DNA of 64,000 nucleotides from DATEDA01 sp963789885 (GTDB lineage Bacteria > Pseudomonadota > Gammaproteobacteria > Burkholderiales > SG8-39). Position 1 is the first letter of the stretch; each line of letters opens with the position of its first letter. Where the stretch lies: NCBI GenBank assembly GCA_963789885.1, contig CAWBNB010000004.1, positions 1 through 64,000 of the forward strand, written 5' to 3'. This document shows, piece by piece, positions 25,378-34,154 of this stretch. The position numbers and the translations under genes are program-made. The notes beneath the pieces were generated by a model. That model had not been told where the DNA came from and ran no database searches. It saw nothing but the letters and a program-made list of their open reading frames with translations.

Positions 25378-26595
25378 CTAGCGCGCCGAATGGCCCGCCA
25401 GCTTGACTTCCACCCGCTCGCTCGCATCGAGCCCGGCGTAGTACGCGCGCAGGATGTCGAGCACTTCCGGCCGGCTGAATTCCGCCGGCACCGGCGACCC
25501 CTCGGACAGCCACTTCCGCAGTTTCGTCCCGGAGACGAGGAGCCGGTCGGCGTCCTCGTGCGGACAGGTCCGGGCCGACGCCATGCCGCCGCACTTGTAG
25601 CACCAGAACGTCCAGTCGATCTTCATCGGCCGGGTCTCGAGCGCGTCGGCCGGGATCTCGTCGAAGATGCGGTGGGCATCGAATGGCCCGTAGTAGCTCC
25701 CGACGCCGGCGTGATCCCGGCCGAGGAGCTGATCCGAACAGCCGTAGTTCTGGCGGAAGAGCGCGTGCAGGAGCGCCTCGCGCGGGCCGGCGTAGCGCAT
25801 GTCGAGGGGGTAGCCGGCGTGCACCACCGTGTCCGGGCGGAAGTACTTCGCGAGCAGCACGTCGATCGCCCGCGCGCGCACCTCGGCCGGGATGTCGCCC
25901 GGCTTCAGGTTGCCGAGCAGCGAGTGAACGAGCACGCCGTCGCAGGTCTCGATCGCGACCTTCGCGAGATACTCGTGCGACCGGTGCATCGGGTTGCGCG
26001 TCTGGAACGCTGCGACCCGCGACCAGCCGAGCTTCCCGAACGCGGCGCGCGTCTCGGCGGGGGTCATGAAGAGCGCCCCGTACTTCGCCTTGAAGCCGCC
26101 GTCCGACAGCACCTTCAGGGGTCCGGCGAGGTTGACCTCGCCCTGCTCCATGACCATCTTGACGCCGGGGTGCTCGGGGTCGACGGTCCGGAACACCGTC
26201 CGGCATTCGTGCGCCCGGTCGATCGCGTACTTTTCGGTGACGCGCATCGTCGCGAGCACCGAGCCGTCGTCGGGGTCGGCGAGCGCGATTTCGGTGCCCG
26301 GCGCGACCCCGTCGGCGAAACCGCGGGACGCGGAGAGCGTGATCGGGATCGGCCAGAAGAGGCCGCTCGCGGTGCGGTAGCCGTCGCAGACGCCGCGCCA
26401 GTCAGCCTCCGACATGAAGCCCTCGAGCGGCGTGAACCCGCCGATCCCGAGCATGATGAGATCGCCCTTCTCGCGCGAGGTCACGCGCAGCGTGGGCAGA
26501 CGGACGGCGCGGGCGAGCTCCGCGGCGCCGGCGGCGCCCTCCAGGGCGAGCGGCTTCAGCCCGCCTCCTCCGTGCGGTCGGACCAGTCCCGGCAT
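25378..26595 (-). CDS. sat: Sulfate adenylyltransferase (ATP sulfurylase, Sat type)
   Basis: A 405-residue Sat-type ATP sulfurylase. The nucleotide-binding signature QTRNPMHRSHEYL (~195) and GRDHAGVGSYYG (~290) are intact. A C-terminal zinc-finger-like segment (CYKCGGMASARTCPHE) is typical of the dissimilatory/bacterial Sat. In sulfur oxidisers it runs in reverse, making ATP and sulfate from APS and pyrophosphate. I use ATG 26595 (MPGLVRPHGGGG); the in-frame codon at 26652 adds a non-conserved extension. No aprAB is present in the window. Its neighbour encodes a MoxR-type ATPase. Confidence 0.92.
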   Translation of the reverse strand: MPGLVRPHGGGGLKPLALEGAAGAAELARAVRLPTLRVTSREKGDLIMLGIGGFTPLEGFMSEADWRGVCDGYRTASGLFWPIPITLSASRGFADGVAPGTEIALADPDDGSVLATMRVTEKYAIDRAHECRTVFRTVDPEHPGVKMVMEQGEVNLAGPLKVLSDGGFKAKYGALFMTPAETRAAFGKLGWSRVAAFQTRNPMHRSHEYLAKVAIETCDGVLVHSLLGNLKPGDIPAEVRARAIDVLLAKYFRPDTVVHAGYPLDMRYAGPREALLHALFRQNYGCSDQLLGRDHAGVGSYYGPFDAHRIFDEIPADALETRPMKIDWTFWCYKCGGMASARTCPHEDADRLLVSGTKLRKWLSEGSPVPAEFSRPEVLDILRAYYAGLDASERVEVKLAGHSAR

Positions 26596-26775
26596 GGGTG
26601 TCGCTCTTAACGCCAGTGGCGGGCTATTCTGGACAGCGTGCAAGGCGCTCACAACGCGGATTTTTTGATTCGTCTATCAGGCCGGCTGATTCGTCCGGCC
26701 GGGCGTTTGATAGACTCCGACCCACCGAGGGGGCGCCGCACCACGGGCTCGTCCCTTCGCTCGTGACCGCTGCCG

Positions 26776-27771
26776 ATGGCCCGCCCCAACACCCCACCCC
26801 CCGAAGCGCCGCCGCCCGGCACGCGCTGGCTGGTATTCGTCACCCAGCTTCCCACCGACGACCCGCCGGGCCGGATGAAGGTGCTACGCACCCTGGAGAC
26901 GCTGGGGTGCGCCCCGCTCCGCGACGGCGTCTACCTCCTGCCCGACTCGTCCGAGAACCGCCGCGGGCTCGCCAAGCTCGCCGGGTTCGTGACCAGCATC
27001 AACGGCAGCGTCCACCTCCTCAACGTGAAGAGCGCGGACGAGGCGCAGTCGAAACAGTTCCGCGGCCTCTTCGACCGCTCCGAGCAGTACCGGGAGCTCG
27101 TCAAGACCGTGGAATCGCTCAAGGCCGGGTTCGGCATCTCCGATCCGGTCGCGATCAACCGGGTGCTCGGCAAGCAGCGCCGCGACCTCGAGGCGATCGC
27201 CGCGCTCGACTTCTTCGGCTCGCCGCACCGCGACAAGGCGGAGAAGGTGCTCGCGGAGATGGAGGCACGGGTGCGCGAGCTGATCTTCCCGGATAACGCG
27301 CCCGCCTCGCCGTCGGCCGGTGTCGCGCGCACGAACCGCACCTACTTCCGGCGCGGCTGGGCGACGCGGAAGCCGCTCTTCACCGACCGGCTCGCGTGCG
27401 CGTGGCTCATCCGCCGCTTCATCGACCCGGAGGCGGTCCTCGTCTGGCTCGACAAGGGCCGCGATGCGCCCGCGACCGCAGTGACGTTCGGCTACGAGGG
27501 CGCGACCTTCCGCAACAGCCGCAACCGCGTCACCTACCAGGAGCTGCTTGCGAGCTTCAAGCTCGAGAGGGACCCGGCCCTGGTGAGGATCGGGAACCTC
27601 GTGCACGCACTCGAAGCGGGCGGCAGCAAGCTCGCCGAGGCGGCGGGCGTCGAAACGCTCCTCGCCGGCGCGCGCCGCCGCGCCACCACCGACGACGAAC
27701 TGCTCGCCGAGAGCGAGAAGACGTTCGACCTTCTCTACGAGGCGTACTTCGAAGTGCCGGCGAAGGCCTGA
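26776..27771 (+). CDS. chrB: ChrB-family chromate-resistance regulator
   Basis: A 331-residue ChrB protein. The N-terminal domain (~15-170) starts WLVFVTQLPTDDPPGRMKVLRTLETLGCAPLRDGVYLLP. The C-terminal ChrB domain (~190-325) has RGWATRKPLFTDRLACAWLIRRFIDPEA. The family includes chromate-sensing regulators of chrBAC operons and stand-alone copies of unclear role. No chrA transporter is next to it, so its function here is uncertain. ATG 26776 lies ~180 nt from the divergent sat gene. Confidence 0.85.
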   Translation: MARPNTPPPEAPPPGTRWLVFVTQLPTDDPPGRMKVLRTLETLGCAPLRDGVYLLPDSSENRRGLAKLAGFVTSINGSVHLLNVKSADEAQSKQFRGLFDRSEQYRELVKTVESLKAGFGISDPVAINRVLGKQRRDLEAIAALDFFGSPHRDKAEKVLAEMEARVRELIFPDNAPASPSAGVARTNRTYFRRGWATRKPLFTDRLACAWLIRRFIDPEAVLVWLDKGRDAPATAVTFGYEGATFRNSRNRVTYQELLASFKLERDPALVRIGNLVHALEAGGSKLAEAAGVETLLAGARRRATTDDELLAESEKTFDLLYEAYFEVPAKA

Positions 27772-27838
27772 TCCGGGCGAGGGCTCGCCGGTGTCCGATC
27801 GCGCGCCGCCGCCTGGCGTTCTGGCCGCGGCGCCCGCG

Positions 27839-29365
27839 CTACCACTGCCGGCGGTCCTTCATCGCCTGCGCCTGCTGCGCCTTCAGCTCGCGCAGCCGTG
27901 CGTCGATGGCCGACAGCGTATAGAAGTCGGTGTCGGATGCGGCCTGGGCGAACTGGAGCTGCTCGATCGCGGCCGGAAGGCTACCCTGGAGGAAATAGCC
28001 TTCGGCTAACGCGCGGTGCTGCTGCGTCCGCTGCCCGAGCGCGGCGTAGCTCTTCGCGAGCATCTGGTAGATGCGCGGCTCGCGCATCCGGCCCCCCTTC
28101 GCCAGGTCCTCGAGCAGCGCGGCCGCCTCCTTGTTGCGGCCGAGGCGCTGCAGCATCTCCGCCTGCTCGAGCTTGATCGACACCGAATCGGGGAAGGTCG
28201 AGCGTGCCGCGGCGAGGATCTTCTCCGCCCCCGCGGGATCGCCGGAGTCGGCCTTGATCCGTGCGGCGAGCGACTCGAGCATCGGCTGCGGGGAGCTGAG
28301 CTTCCGCGCCGCGTTGATCTCCGTCTCGGCGATCTTCCAGTCCTTCGCCCGCGCGGCAGCCGCGGCGTAGCCATAATGGACGGCGGCCTCGTTCGCGAAC
28401 CGCTTCTCGGCGAGCGCGGTGCGGAAGAACGCCTCGGCTTCCTGGGGCGCGCCGTCGGCGGCGCGCACCTTCGCGCGCACGAGCTGGAACTCCATGCTGT
28501 CGGGGCGCTGCCGGTAGGGCGCGCTCGCCTGACGGTTCTGCATGTCGGCGATGCGCTCGGTGGTGAGCGGGTGGGTGCGGAGATACGTCGGCGCGTTGTT
28601 CTCGTACAGGCGCGTCGACTTCTGCAGCCGCTCGAAGAACCCTGGCATGCCGGCGGTGTCGAACCCGGCACCGTCCAGCAGCTGGTAGCCGACGCGGTCG
28701 GCCTCGCGCTCGAAGTCGCGGCTGTAGTTGAGGAAGACGGCCGCGGGCGCCGCCTGGCCCGCGATGATCGCGGCCTGCGCGACCTGCGGATTCGAGCGCG
28801 CCGCGAGCAGCCCGAGGAGCATCCCGACCAGCGACACCTTCGCGATCTTGTTCTGCGCGTCGTACTGCCGCGCCATGTGCCGCTGCAGGACGTGCGCGAT
28901 CTCGTGCCCGAGGACCGAGGCGAACTCCGACTCGGTCTGGGCGGCAAGGAGGAGCCCGGTGTGGACGCCGATGAAACCGCCGGGCATCGCGAACGCGTTC
29001 ACCGTCTTGTCCCGAACCACGAAGAACTCGAACTCCTGGCGCGTCTCGCCGCTCGCCGCGACCAGCCGGTAGCCGATCGACTGGACGTAGTCCCTGATCT
29101 CGGGGTCGTCGACATAGTCCGGATCCCGGCGGATCTCGCGCATGATCGATTCGCCGATCCGGCGTTCGTCCTGGGGGGACATGTCCGCCTGGGAGCTGTC
29201 GCCGAGATCGGGCAAGCTCTGCGCCGGCGGGAGGCTTAGCGCGGGCGCGGGCGCGCGCGCGTCATCGCGCTCGGTGGGCGGGGGGGTCGACCGGTAGACG
29301 TTGGTTTGGGCGGGCGCGCTCGACGCGAGAAACGCGGCCGCCAGAAGGCAGAATAGGCGTCGCAC
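27839..29365 (-). CDS. M48 metalloprotease with C-terminal TPRs, BepA-like
   Basis: A 508-residue protein with a signal peptide (RRLFCLLAAAFLASSAPAQ), an M48 peptidase domain with zinc motif GHEIAHVLQRH (near residue 140) and ERE-like third-ligand region READRVGYQLL (near 200). A C-terminal tetratricopeptide region (~310-490) follows. This matches BepA/YfgC, a periplasmic protease-chaperone of outer-membrane LptD assembly. The GTG at 29365 gives a clean signal peptide, while the longer frame to 29416 does not. No ribosome site is obvious. Confidence 0.87.
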   Translation of the reverse strand: MRRLFCLLAAAFLASSAPAQTNVYRSTPPPTERDDARAPAPALSLPPAQSLPDLGDSSQADMSPQDERRIGESIMREIRRDPDYVDDPEIRDYVQSIGYRLVAASGETRQEFEFFVVRDKTVNAFAMPGGFIGVHTGLLLAAQTESEFASVLGHEIAHVLQRHMARQYDAQNKIAKVSLVGMLLGLLAARSNPQVAQAAIIAGQAAPAAVFLNYSRDFEREADRVGYQLLDGAGFDTAGMPGFFERLQKSTRLYENNAPTYLRTHPLTTERIADMQNRQASAPYRQRPDSMEFQLVRAKVRAADGAPQEAEAFFRTALAEKRFANEAAVHYGYAAAAARAKDWKIAETEINAARKLSSPQPMLESLAARIKADSGDPAGAEKILAAARSTFPDSVSIKLEQAEMLQRLGRNKEAAALLEDLAKGGRMREPRIYQMLAKSYAALGQRTQQHRALAEGYFLQGSLPAAIEQLQFAQAASDTDFYTLSAIDARLRELKAQQAQAMKDRRQW

Positions 29366-29454
29366 GACGGTATGATACCGGAGGCTTGGGACTGGTTCCC
29401 CGAGGCGATCCCCCAATCCGGGCGGGGGACGGGCTCGGCGCGAGCGGAGGTCGG

Positions 29455-29949
29455 GTGGCTGACATGGGACTGACGCACTTCGACGCGCAAGGCGCGGCGC
29501 ACATGGTCGACGTCGGCGACAAGGCCGAGACGCGTCGCGTCGCGCGCGCCGCCGGGCGGATCGTGATGCAGCCCGAGACCCTGGCGCTCATCCGCGCGGG
29601 TACCGCGAAAAAGGGCGACGTGCTCGGCGTCGCGCGGCTCGCCGCGATCCAGGCGGCAAAGCGCACCGCCGACCTGATTCCGCTCGCGCACCCGATCGCG
29701 CTGACGCGCGTCGCGGCCGAGTTCGCCGACGACGAGGAGGGGTCTGCGGTATCGCTGACGGTGACGGTCGAGACCGTCGGGCGCACCGGTGTCGAGATGG
29801 AAGCGCTGACTGCGGTAAGCGTGGGGCTCCTCACCGTCTACGACATGTGCAAGTCGGTCGACCGGGGCATGCGGATCGAAGCGGTCCGCCTGCTCGAGAA
29901 GACCGGCGGGAAGTCGGGGACCTTCGTCAACCCGGCGGGCCGAGCCTAG
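29455..29949 (+). CDS. moaC: Cyclic pyranopterin monophosphate synthase accessory protein MoaC
   Basis: MoaC of about 161-164 residues. It completes cyclic pyranopterin monophosphate formation in molybdenum-cofactor synthesis, acting after MoaA. Conserved parts: THFDAQGAAHMVDVGDK, AAKRTADLIPLAHPIALTRV and GVEMEALTAVSVGLLTVYDMCKSVD. GTG 29455 has GCGGAGG 4 nt upstream; ATG 29464, nine bases in, is the alternative. It precedes the sox operon, but a weak terminator and AT-rich promoter-like region lie between, so it is probably a separate unit. Confidence 0.92.
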   Translation: MADMGLTHFDAQGAAHMVDVGDKAETRRVARAAGRIVMQPETLALIRAGTAKKGDVLGVARLAAIQAAKRTADLIPLAHPIALTRVAAEFADDEEGSAVSLTVTVETVGRTGVEMEALTAVSVGLLTVYDMCKSVDRGMRIEAVRLLEKTGGKSGTFVNPAGRA

Positions 29950-29991
29950 CCGGGCTTATCGCGCCATCAGACAATTGGACAATCGGACGAT

Positions 29992-30025
29992 CCCCGGGAA
30001 CGCTTGCTGCGCGCCGGGGCTTTTC
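29992..30025 (+). terminator. Weak terminator after moaC
   Basis: CCCCGG (29992-29997) pairs with CCGGGG (30014-30019) and is followed by CTTTTC. The loop is long (16 nt), so confidence is modest. Confidence 0.4.
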
Positions 30026-30030
30026 GGTAC

Positions 30031-30060
30031 GCTACGCATATTACGTAAATCTAATGTAGC
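30031..30060 (+). promoter_or_regulatory. AT-rich palindromic region upstream of sox operon
   Basis: An AT-rich island in GC-rich surroundings, with TTACGTAA (30041-30048) at its centre and outer arms GCTAC/GTAGC. It ends ~50 nt before the soxY start. It fits a promoter with an operator for a dimeric regulator; the regulator is not identified. Confidence 0.4.
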
Positions 30061-30108
30061 ACGCGGGGCGTTGCGGCCGCGCGCGCCAGCCCCCCGACAG
30101 GAGCCGAG

Positions 30109-30579
30109 ATGACCGAACTTTCCCGCAGGACCGCGCTCAAACGCACCGGCGCCTTCGCGGCCGCCGCGATCGCCGCGGGGCTCGCCCGCCCGGGCGACGC
30201 GCTCGCCGACTGGAACAAGGGGGCGTTCGAGTCGAAGACCGTCGCCGACGCGCTCCGGCACCTCAAGATCGCGGCGCCCGCCGACACGAAGGACATCGTC
30301 ATCCGGGCGCCCGACATCGCCGAGAACGGCGCGGTGGTGCCGATCGAGATCCAGAGCAACATCCCGGGCACGAAGTCGATGGTGGTGCTGATCGAGAAGA
30401 ACCCGTTCCCGTATGCCGCGAACTTCGACTTCGCGCAGGGCGCGGCGCTCCCGTTCGTGGCGCTCCGCGTGAAGATGGGCGAGACCTCGAACGTGCGGGT
30501 CGTGGTCGCCACCGCCGACGGCAAGTTCCTCACCGCCGCCAAGGAGGTGAAGGTCACCATCGGCGGCTGCGGCGGGTGA
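30109..30579 (+). CDS. soxY: Thiosulfate carrier protein SoxY
   Basis: A 156-residue SoxY. A Tat signal (SRRTALKRTGAFAAAAIAAGLARPGDALA, residues ~5-33) leads to the periplasm. The protein ends with the hallmark GGCGG, whose Cys carries the sulfur substrate as a thioether-like conjugate. SoxY pairs with SoxZ as the swinging-arm carrier of thiosulfate oxidation. AGGAG lies 7 nt upstream of the ATG. It is the first gene of soxYZAX, 10 nt before soxZ. Confidence 0.95.
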   Translation: MTELSRRTALKRTGAFAAAAIAAGLARPGDALADWNKGAFESKTVADALRHLKIAAPADTKDIVIRAPDIAENGAVVPIEIQSNIPGTKSMVVLIEKNPFPYAANFDFAQGAALPFVALRVKMGETSNVRVVVATADGKFLTAAKEVKVTIGGCGG

Positions 30580-30589
30580 GGAGGACGCG

Positions 30590-30907
30590 ATGGCCGATCC
30601 GATGAAGATCCGCGCGAAGCTCGAGGGCGACGTGCTCGACGTGCGCGTGCTGATGGCCCACCCGATGGAGACCGGGCAGCGCAAGGACGGCGCCGGGAAC
30701 CTGGTCCCGCTGCATTTCATCCAGACGATCACCGCGCAGCTGAACGGCAAGCCGGTGTTCCAGGCCGATACGAGCCAGGCGATCTCGCGCAACCCGGTGT
30801 TCGGGTTCAAGGTGAAAGGCGCGAAGGCGGGCGACAAGCTGAGCATCACCTGGACCGACAACAAGGGTGACAAGCGCACCGACGAGGTCGTCGTCGGGGG
30901 CGGTTGA
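30590..30907 (+). CDS. soxZ: Thiosulfate carrier partner SoxZ
   Basis: A 105-residue SoxZ starting MADPMKIRAKLEGDVLDVRVLMAHPMETG, the standard N-terminus, and forming an immunoglobulin-like beta sandwich. It has no signal peptide because it is exported with SoxY. GAGGAGG precedes the ATG. Heterodimer partner of SoxY in the periplasm. Confidence 0.95.
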   Translation: MADPMKIRAKLEGDVLDVRVLMAHPMETGQRKDGAGNLVPLHFIQTITAQLNGKPVFQADTSQAISRNPVFGFKVKGAKAGDKLSITWTDNKGDKRTDEVVVGGG

Positions 30908-31001
30908 GCCACGCCCGGAACGCCGACAGCGAAGACTGCGCCCGCGAGGCGCGGCACCGAAGGCGCGCACCACCCGTGCCCGCCTTGCACCGGAGGAGAG
31001 A

Positions 31002-31838
31002 ATGACCCGAGCACTCGCGTTTTGCGCCGTGGCCGCGTTCGTCGCGGCGGTCCCCGTTCCGCAGGCCGCGGCGCAATCGAAACCGCCCGCCGTCGAGCGG
31101 GATGCCACCACCGAGGACTTCGAGAAGTTCCGCGAGGTCCTCGAGGCCGACAATCCCGCCGAGCTGTTCGAGGCCAAGGGCGCGGAGCTGTGGAAGACCC
31201 CGCGCGGCCCGAAGAACGCCTCGCTCGAACGCTGCGACCTCGGGCTCGGCCCGGGCGTGGTCAAGGGCGCCTACGTCCAGCTCCCACGCTACTTCGCCGA
31301 TACCGGCAAGGTCATGGACGCCGAGCGGCGGATCGTTCACTGCATGGTGACGCTGCAGGGCTTCGACGAGGCGGCGCTCGCCAAGCAGCCGTTCAGCAAC
31401 GCCAACCGCACGCCCGATCCGGTGGCCCTCACCACCTTCGTCGCCGGGCAGTCGCGCGGCATGAAGATCGCGCCGCCACAGAGCCAGCCGCAGGAGCGCG
31501 CAGCCTACGCGCTCGGGCGGGAGATCTTCTTCTACCGCGCCGGCAGCTACGATTTCGCGTGCGCGTCCTGCCACGGCGCGGACGGCAAGCGGATCCGGAC
31601 CCAGCAGCTGCCGAACTTCACCCGCCCCGACGAGGCGATCCGCAGCTACCAGGGCTGGCCGGGCTACCGCATGACCGGCGGCGTGATGCACACGCTGCAG
31701 TGGCGCCTGAACGACTGCTTCCGCCAGCAGCGCTTCCCCGAGCCGGCATACCTGTCCGACTCCCTTACCGCGCTCCTCACCTACCTGGCCGTGAACTCGA
31801 AGGGCCAGGTGTACAAGGGGCCGGGGATCAAGCGCTGA
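31002..31838 (+). CDS. soxA: L-cysteine S-thiosulfotransferase subunit SoxA
   Basis: A 278-residue cytochrome c subunit with a Sec signal (ALAFCAVAAFVAAVPVPQAAA). The single CxxCH haem site is CASCH at residues 187-191. The active-site Cys that becomes the persulfide haem ligand is in RLNDCFRQQR (~239). The first haem site of diheme SoxA is missing; Cys remain in LERCDLG and VHCMV, as in monoheme SoxA. With SoxX it joins thiosulfate to the SoxY Cys. GGAGGAG precedes the ATG. Confidence 0.95.
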   Translation: MTRALAFCAVAAFVAAVPVPQAAAQSKPPAVERDATTEDFEKFREVLEADNPAELFEAKGAELWKTPRGPKNASLERCDLGLGPGVVKGAYVQLPRYFADTGKVMDAERRIVHCMVTLQGFDEAALAKQPFSNANRTPDPVALTTFVAGQSRGMKIAPPQSQPQERAAYALGREIFFYRAGSYDFACASCHGADGKRIRTQQLPNFTRPDEAIRSYQGWPGYRMTGGVMHTLQWRLNDCFRQQRFPEPAYLSDSLTALLTYLAVNSKGQVYKGPGIKR

Positions 31839-31865
31839 CGACACGGGAGACACGGGAGAATTCGC

Positions 31866-32481
31866 ATGAACCGATTGCGCCCCGCTCCTCCTCGCCGCCG
31901 CGCTTGCGCCATGGATGATTGCGCCGCCGGCGGGCGCCGACGATCCGCGCACGGACGCGGTCACCACCCTCAAGCGCGATTTCAAGCCGCGCGGGATCAC
32001 GACGCTCGACCTGCTCGTCGAGGACGGCGTGCAGGCGGTCTGCAACCGCTCGGACGACAAGCCGCCGAAGGAGCTCGCGCAGCGGCTCGAGCAGGACCAG
32101 CTCGCCGGCATCAAGTGGCCGGCCGACGGCAAGTTCGTCGGCGACTGGAAGTCGGGCGAGCGCATCGCGCAGGACGGGCGCGGCATGACCTGGAGCGACA
32201 AGCCGGGGGCGCCGGGTGGCGGCAGCTGCTACAACTGCCACCGGATCGGGCCGCAGGAGACCTCGTTCGGCACCGTCGGCCCGAGCCTCTTCCAGTTCGG
32301 CAAGATCCGCGGCTACGGGCCCGACATGCAGCGGTACGTCTACGGGAAGATCTACAACGCCAAGGCGTACAGCCTGTGCACGGAGATGCCGCGCTTCGGT
32401 CACGTCGGCGCGCTCACCGAGCAGCAGATCAAGGACCTGGTCGCCCTGCTCCTCGACCCGGCTTCGCCGGTGAACAGGTGA
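31866..32481 (+). pseudogene. soxX: SoxX cytochrome c (apparent frameshift in the signal peptide)
   Basis: From 31915 the frame encodes mature SoxX with one haem site CYNCH and a distal Met region TEMPRFGH. The upstream frame gives a clear signal peptide (PLLLAAALAPWMIAPPAGA) but has no start codon: its only ATG (31866, GGGAG upstream, MNRLR) is one base out of phase. Removing one C from the run near 31881 gives a 204-residue protein, normal for SoxX. As written, only ATG 31915 is in frame, which would destroy export. Since soxA is intact and needs SoxX, a sequencing error is likelier than a real loss. Confidence 0.88.
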
Positions 32482-32491
32482 GCCTCGCGGC

Positions 32492-33564
32492 GTGCTAGGG
32501 CGGATCCTCCGGAATGTCTTCACCGGAGGGGAGCGGCCGCCTGCGCCGGCGCGCACGGCCGCGTCCGATGCGGCGCTCGTCGAGCGCGCGAATGCGCTGG
32601 CCGCCACCGGCGATCATGCGGGAGCGGTAGCGTTGTACGACGAGGCGCTCGCGCGGAATCCGGGCTCCGCGGTGGTGCGCAGCAACCGCGCGCTGTCGCT
32701 GACGGCGCTGGGGAGAATCCGCGAGGCGTGGGCCGACTCCGAAGCGCGGTTCGAGCTGTCGGAGAAGACGCGGCGCTTTCTCGGTTCGGCGCCGCTGCCC
32801 GCGTGGCGCGGGGAGCCCCTGCCTGCGGGGCGGCTGCTCGTGCTCTGGGAGCAGGCGCTCGGCGACATCATCCAGCACGTGCGCTTCCTGCCGCTCGCGC
32901 GCGAGCGGGTGGCGGCGATTACCTTCTACTGCCGCCCGGAGCTCGTCACGCTCGTTGCGGCGAGCTTTCCCGAGGTGGAGGTGGTCCCTGCCGACGGTGG
33001 GCAGCCGGCGTGGGAACGCTACGCCGCCTTTGCGCCCCTCATCAGCCTGCCGCGCGTGCTGCAACTCGACTGGCCGACCCTGCCGACCGGCCCGTATCTG
33101 CTCCGCCACGAGCCGCCGTCGGCCGCGGCCGCGGAGAACCGCGTCGGCATCGTCTGGCGCTCGAGCGCCTTCGATCCGGCGCGCGACTGCCCGCTCGAGG
33201 ACATGATCGCGTACCTCGGCCCGGAAACGGCCGCGGTGAGCCTGCAGTTCGGCACGACGCCCGAGGAGCGTGCCCGCCTCGCCGCGCGCGGCATCCCCGA
33301 GGCGGTCGGGGGCGACTTCCTCGAGACCGCCCGACGGATGCGGACGCTCGCGGCGATCGTGACCGTCGACACCTCCGCGGCCCACCTCGCCGCGGCGCTC
33401 GGCCGGCCGACGCTGCTGCTGCTCAACGAGCCGGCCGCGGTGAGATGGATGCTCGGCCGCCCGGACAGTCCCTGGTACCCGACGATGCGGATCCTCCGCA
33501 AGCCGCCGCGCGACCCCTGGAGCGTGGTCGCGCCAGGCGGCCGCCGGAGCGCTGCAGTCCATGA
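32492..33564 (+). CDS. TPR protein with GT9-like glycosyltransferase domain (no proper stop)
   Basis: GTG 32492 begins 10 nt after soxX. About two tetratricopeptide units (ALVERANALAATGDHAGAVALYDEAL) precede a GT9/heptosyltransferase-like domain with LWEQALGDIIQHVRF and VTVDTSAAHLAAALGRPTLLLLN. The C-terminal DSPWYPTMRILR block matches the paralogues at 37.9, 39.4, 44.4 and 46.1 kb. Homology ends near 33530. There the frame stays open through the next gene and into soxB, while a one-base shift would end it at the TGA of 33562-33564. A frameshift is therefore likely. It is unusual inside a sox operon. Substrate unknown. Confidence 0.7.
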
Positions 33565-34154
33565 CGGCGAGCGCTCCCGCGCCGGCGCTCAGGCTCAATC
33601 TCGGGAGCGGCCAGAACCCGCTCCCCGGCTACGTCAACGTCGATCTCCACGGTACGCCGGATGTCGAGTGGGACCTGGAGCGGTTTCCCTGGCCATGGGA
33701 GGCGGACAGCGTCGAGGAGATCCGGATGTCGCACGTCCTCGAGCACCTCGGCCAGTCGCCGCAGGTGTTCATCGGCGTAATGAAGGAGCTGTTCCGCATC
33801 TGCCGGCACGATGCCCGCATCCATATCCGGGTCCCGCACCCGCGGCACGACTTCTTCCTCGGCGACCCCACTCACGTGCGCGCGGTCCTGCCCGAGACGC
33901 TCGAGCTGTTCTCGCTCGAGCGCAACCTGGCGTGGGCGGCGCAAGGGGCGCCCAACACGCCGCTCGCCAGATACCACGGCGTCGACTTCGAGATCGAACA
34001 GACGCAGCTCGTCCTCGACGAGCCGTACGCGACGCAGGCCAGGGAAGGCGTGCTCACGCAGGCGGAGGCCGCCGCGCTCGCGACGCGGTACAACAACGTC
34101 GCGACCGAGATCAAGATGACGCTGCGGGTCGTCAAGGCGTCCGCCCGCAAGTGA
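33561..34154 (+). CDS. SAM-dependent methyltransferase (class I, small)
   Basis: A 197-residue Rossmann-fold methyltransferase. SAM-binding motif I is LRLNLGSGQNPLPGYVNVDL (~10-29), and motif IV-like MSHVLEHLGQSP follows. This type is common in polysaccharide or glycoprotein clusters, where it methylates sugars. Its ATG lies at the expected end of the glycosyltransferase gene, and its stop overlaps soxB as GTGA, so it is translationally coupled to soxB. Substrate is unknown. Confidence 0.8.
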   Translation: MTASAPAPALRLNLGSGQNPLPGYVNVDLHGTPDVEWDLERFPWPWEADSVEEIRMSHVLEHLGQSPQVFIGVMKELFRICRHDARIHIRVPHPRHDFFLGDPTHVRAVLPETLELFSLERNLAWAAQGAPNTPLARYHGVDFEIEQTQLVLDEPYATQAREGVLTQAEAAALATRYNNVATEIKMTLRVVKASARK

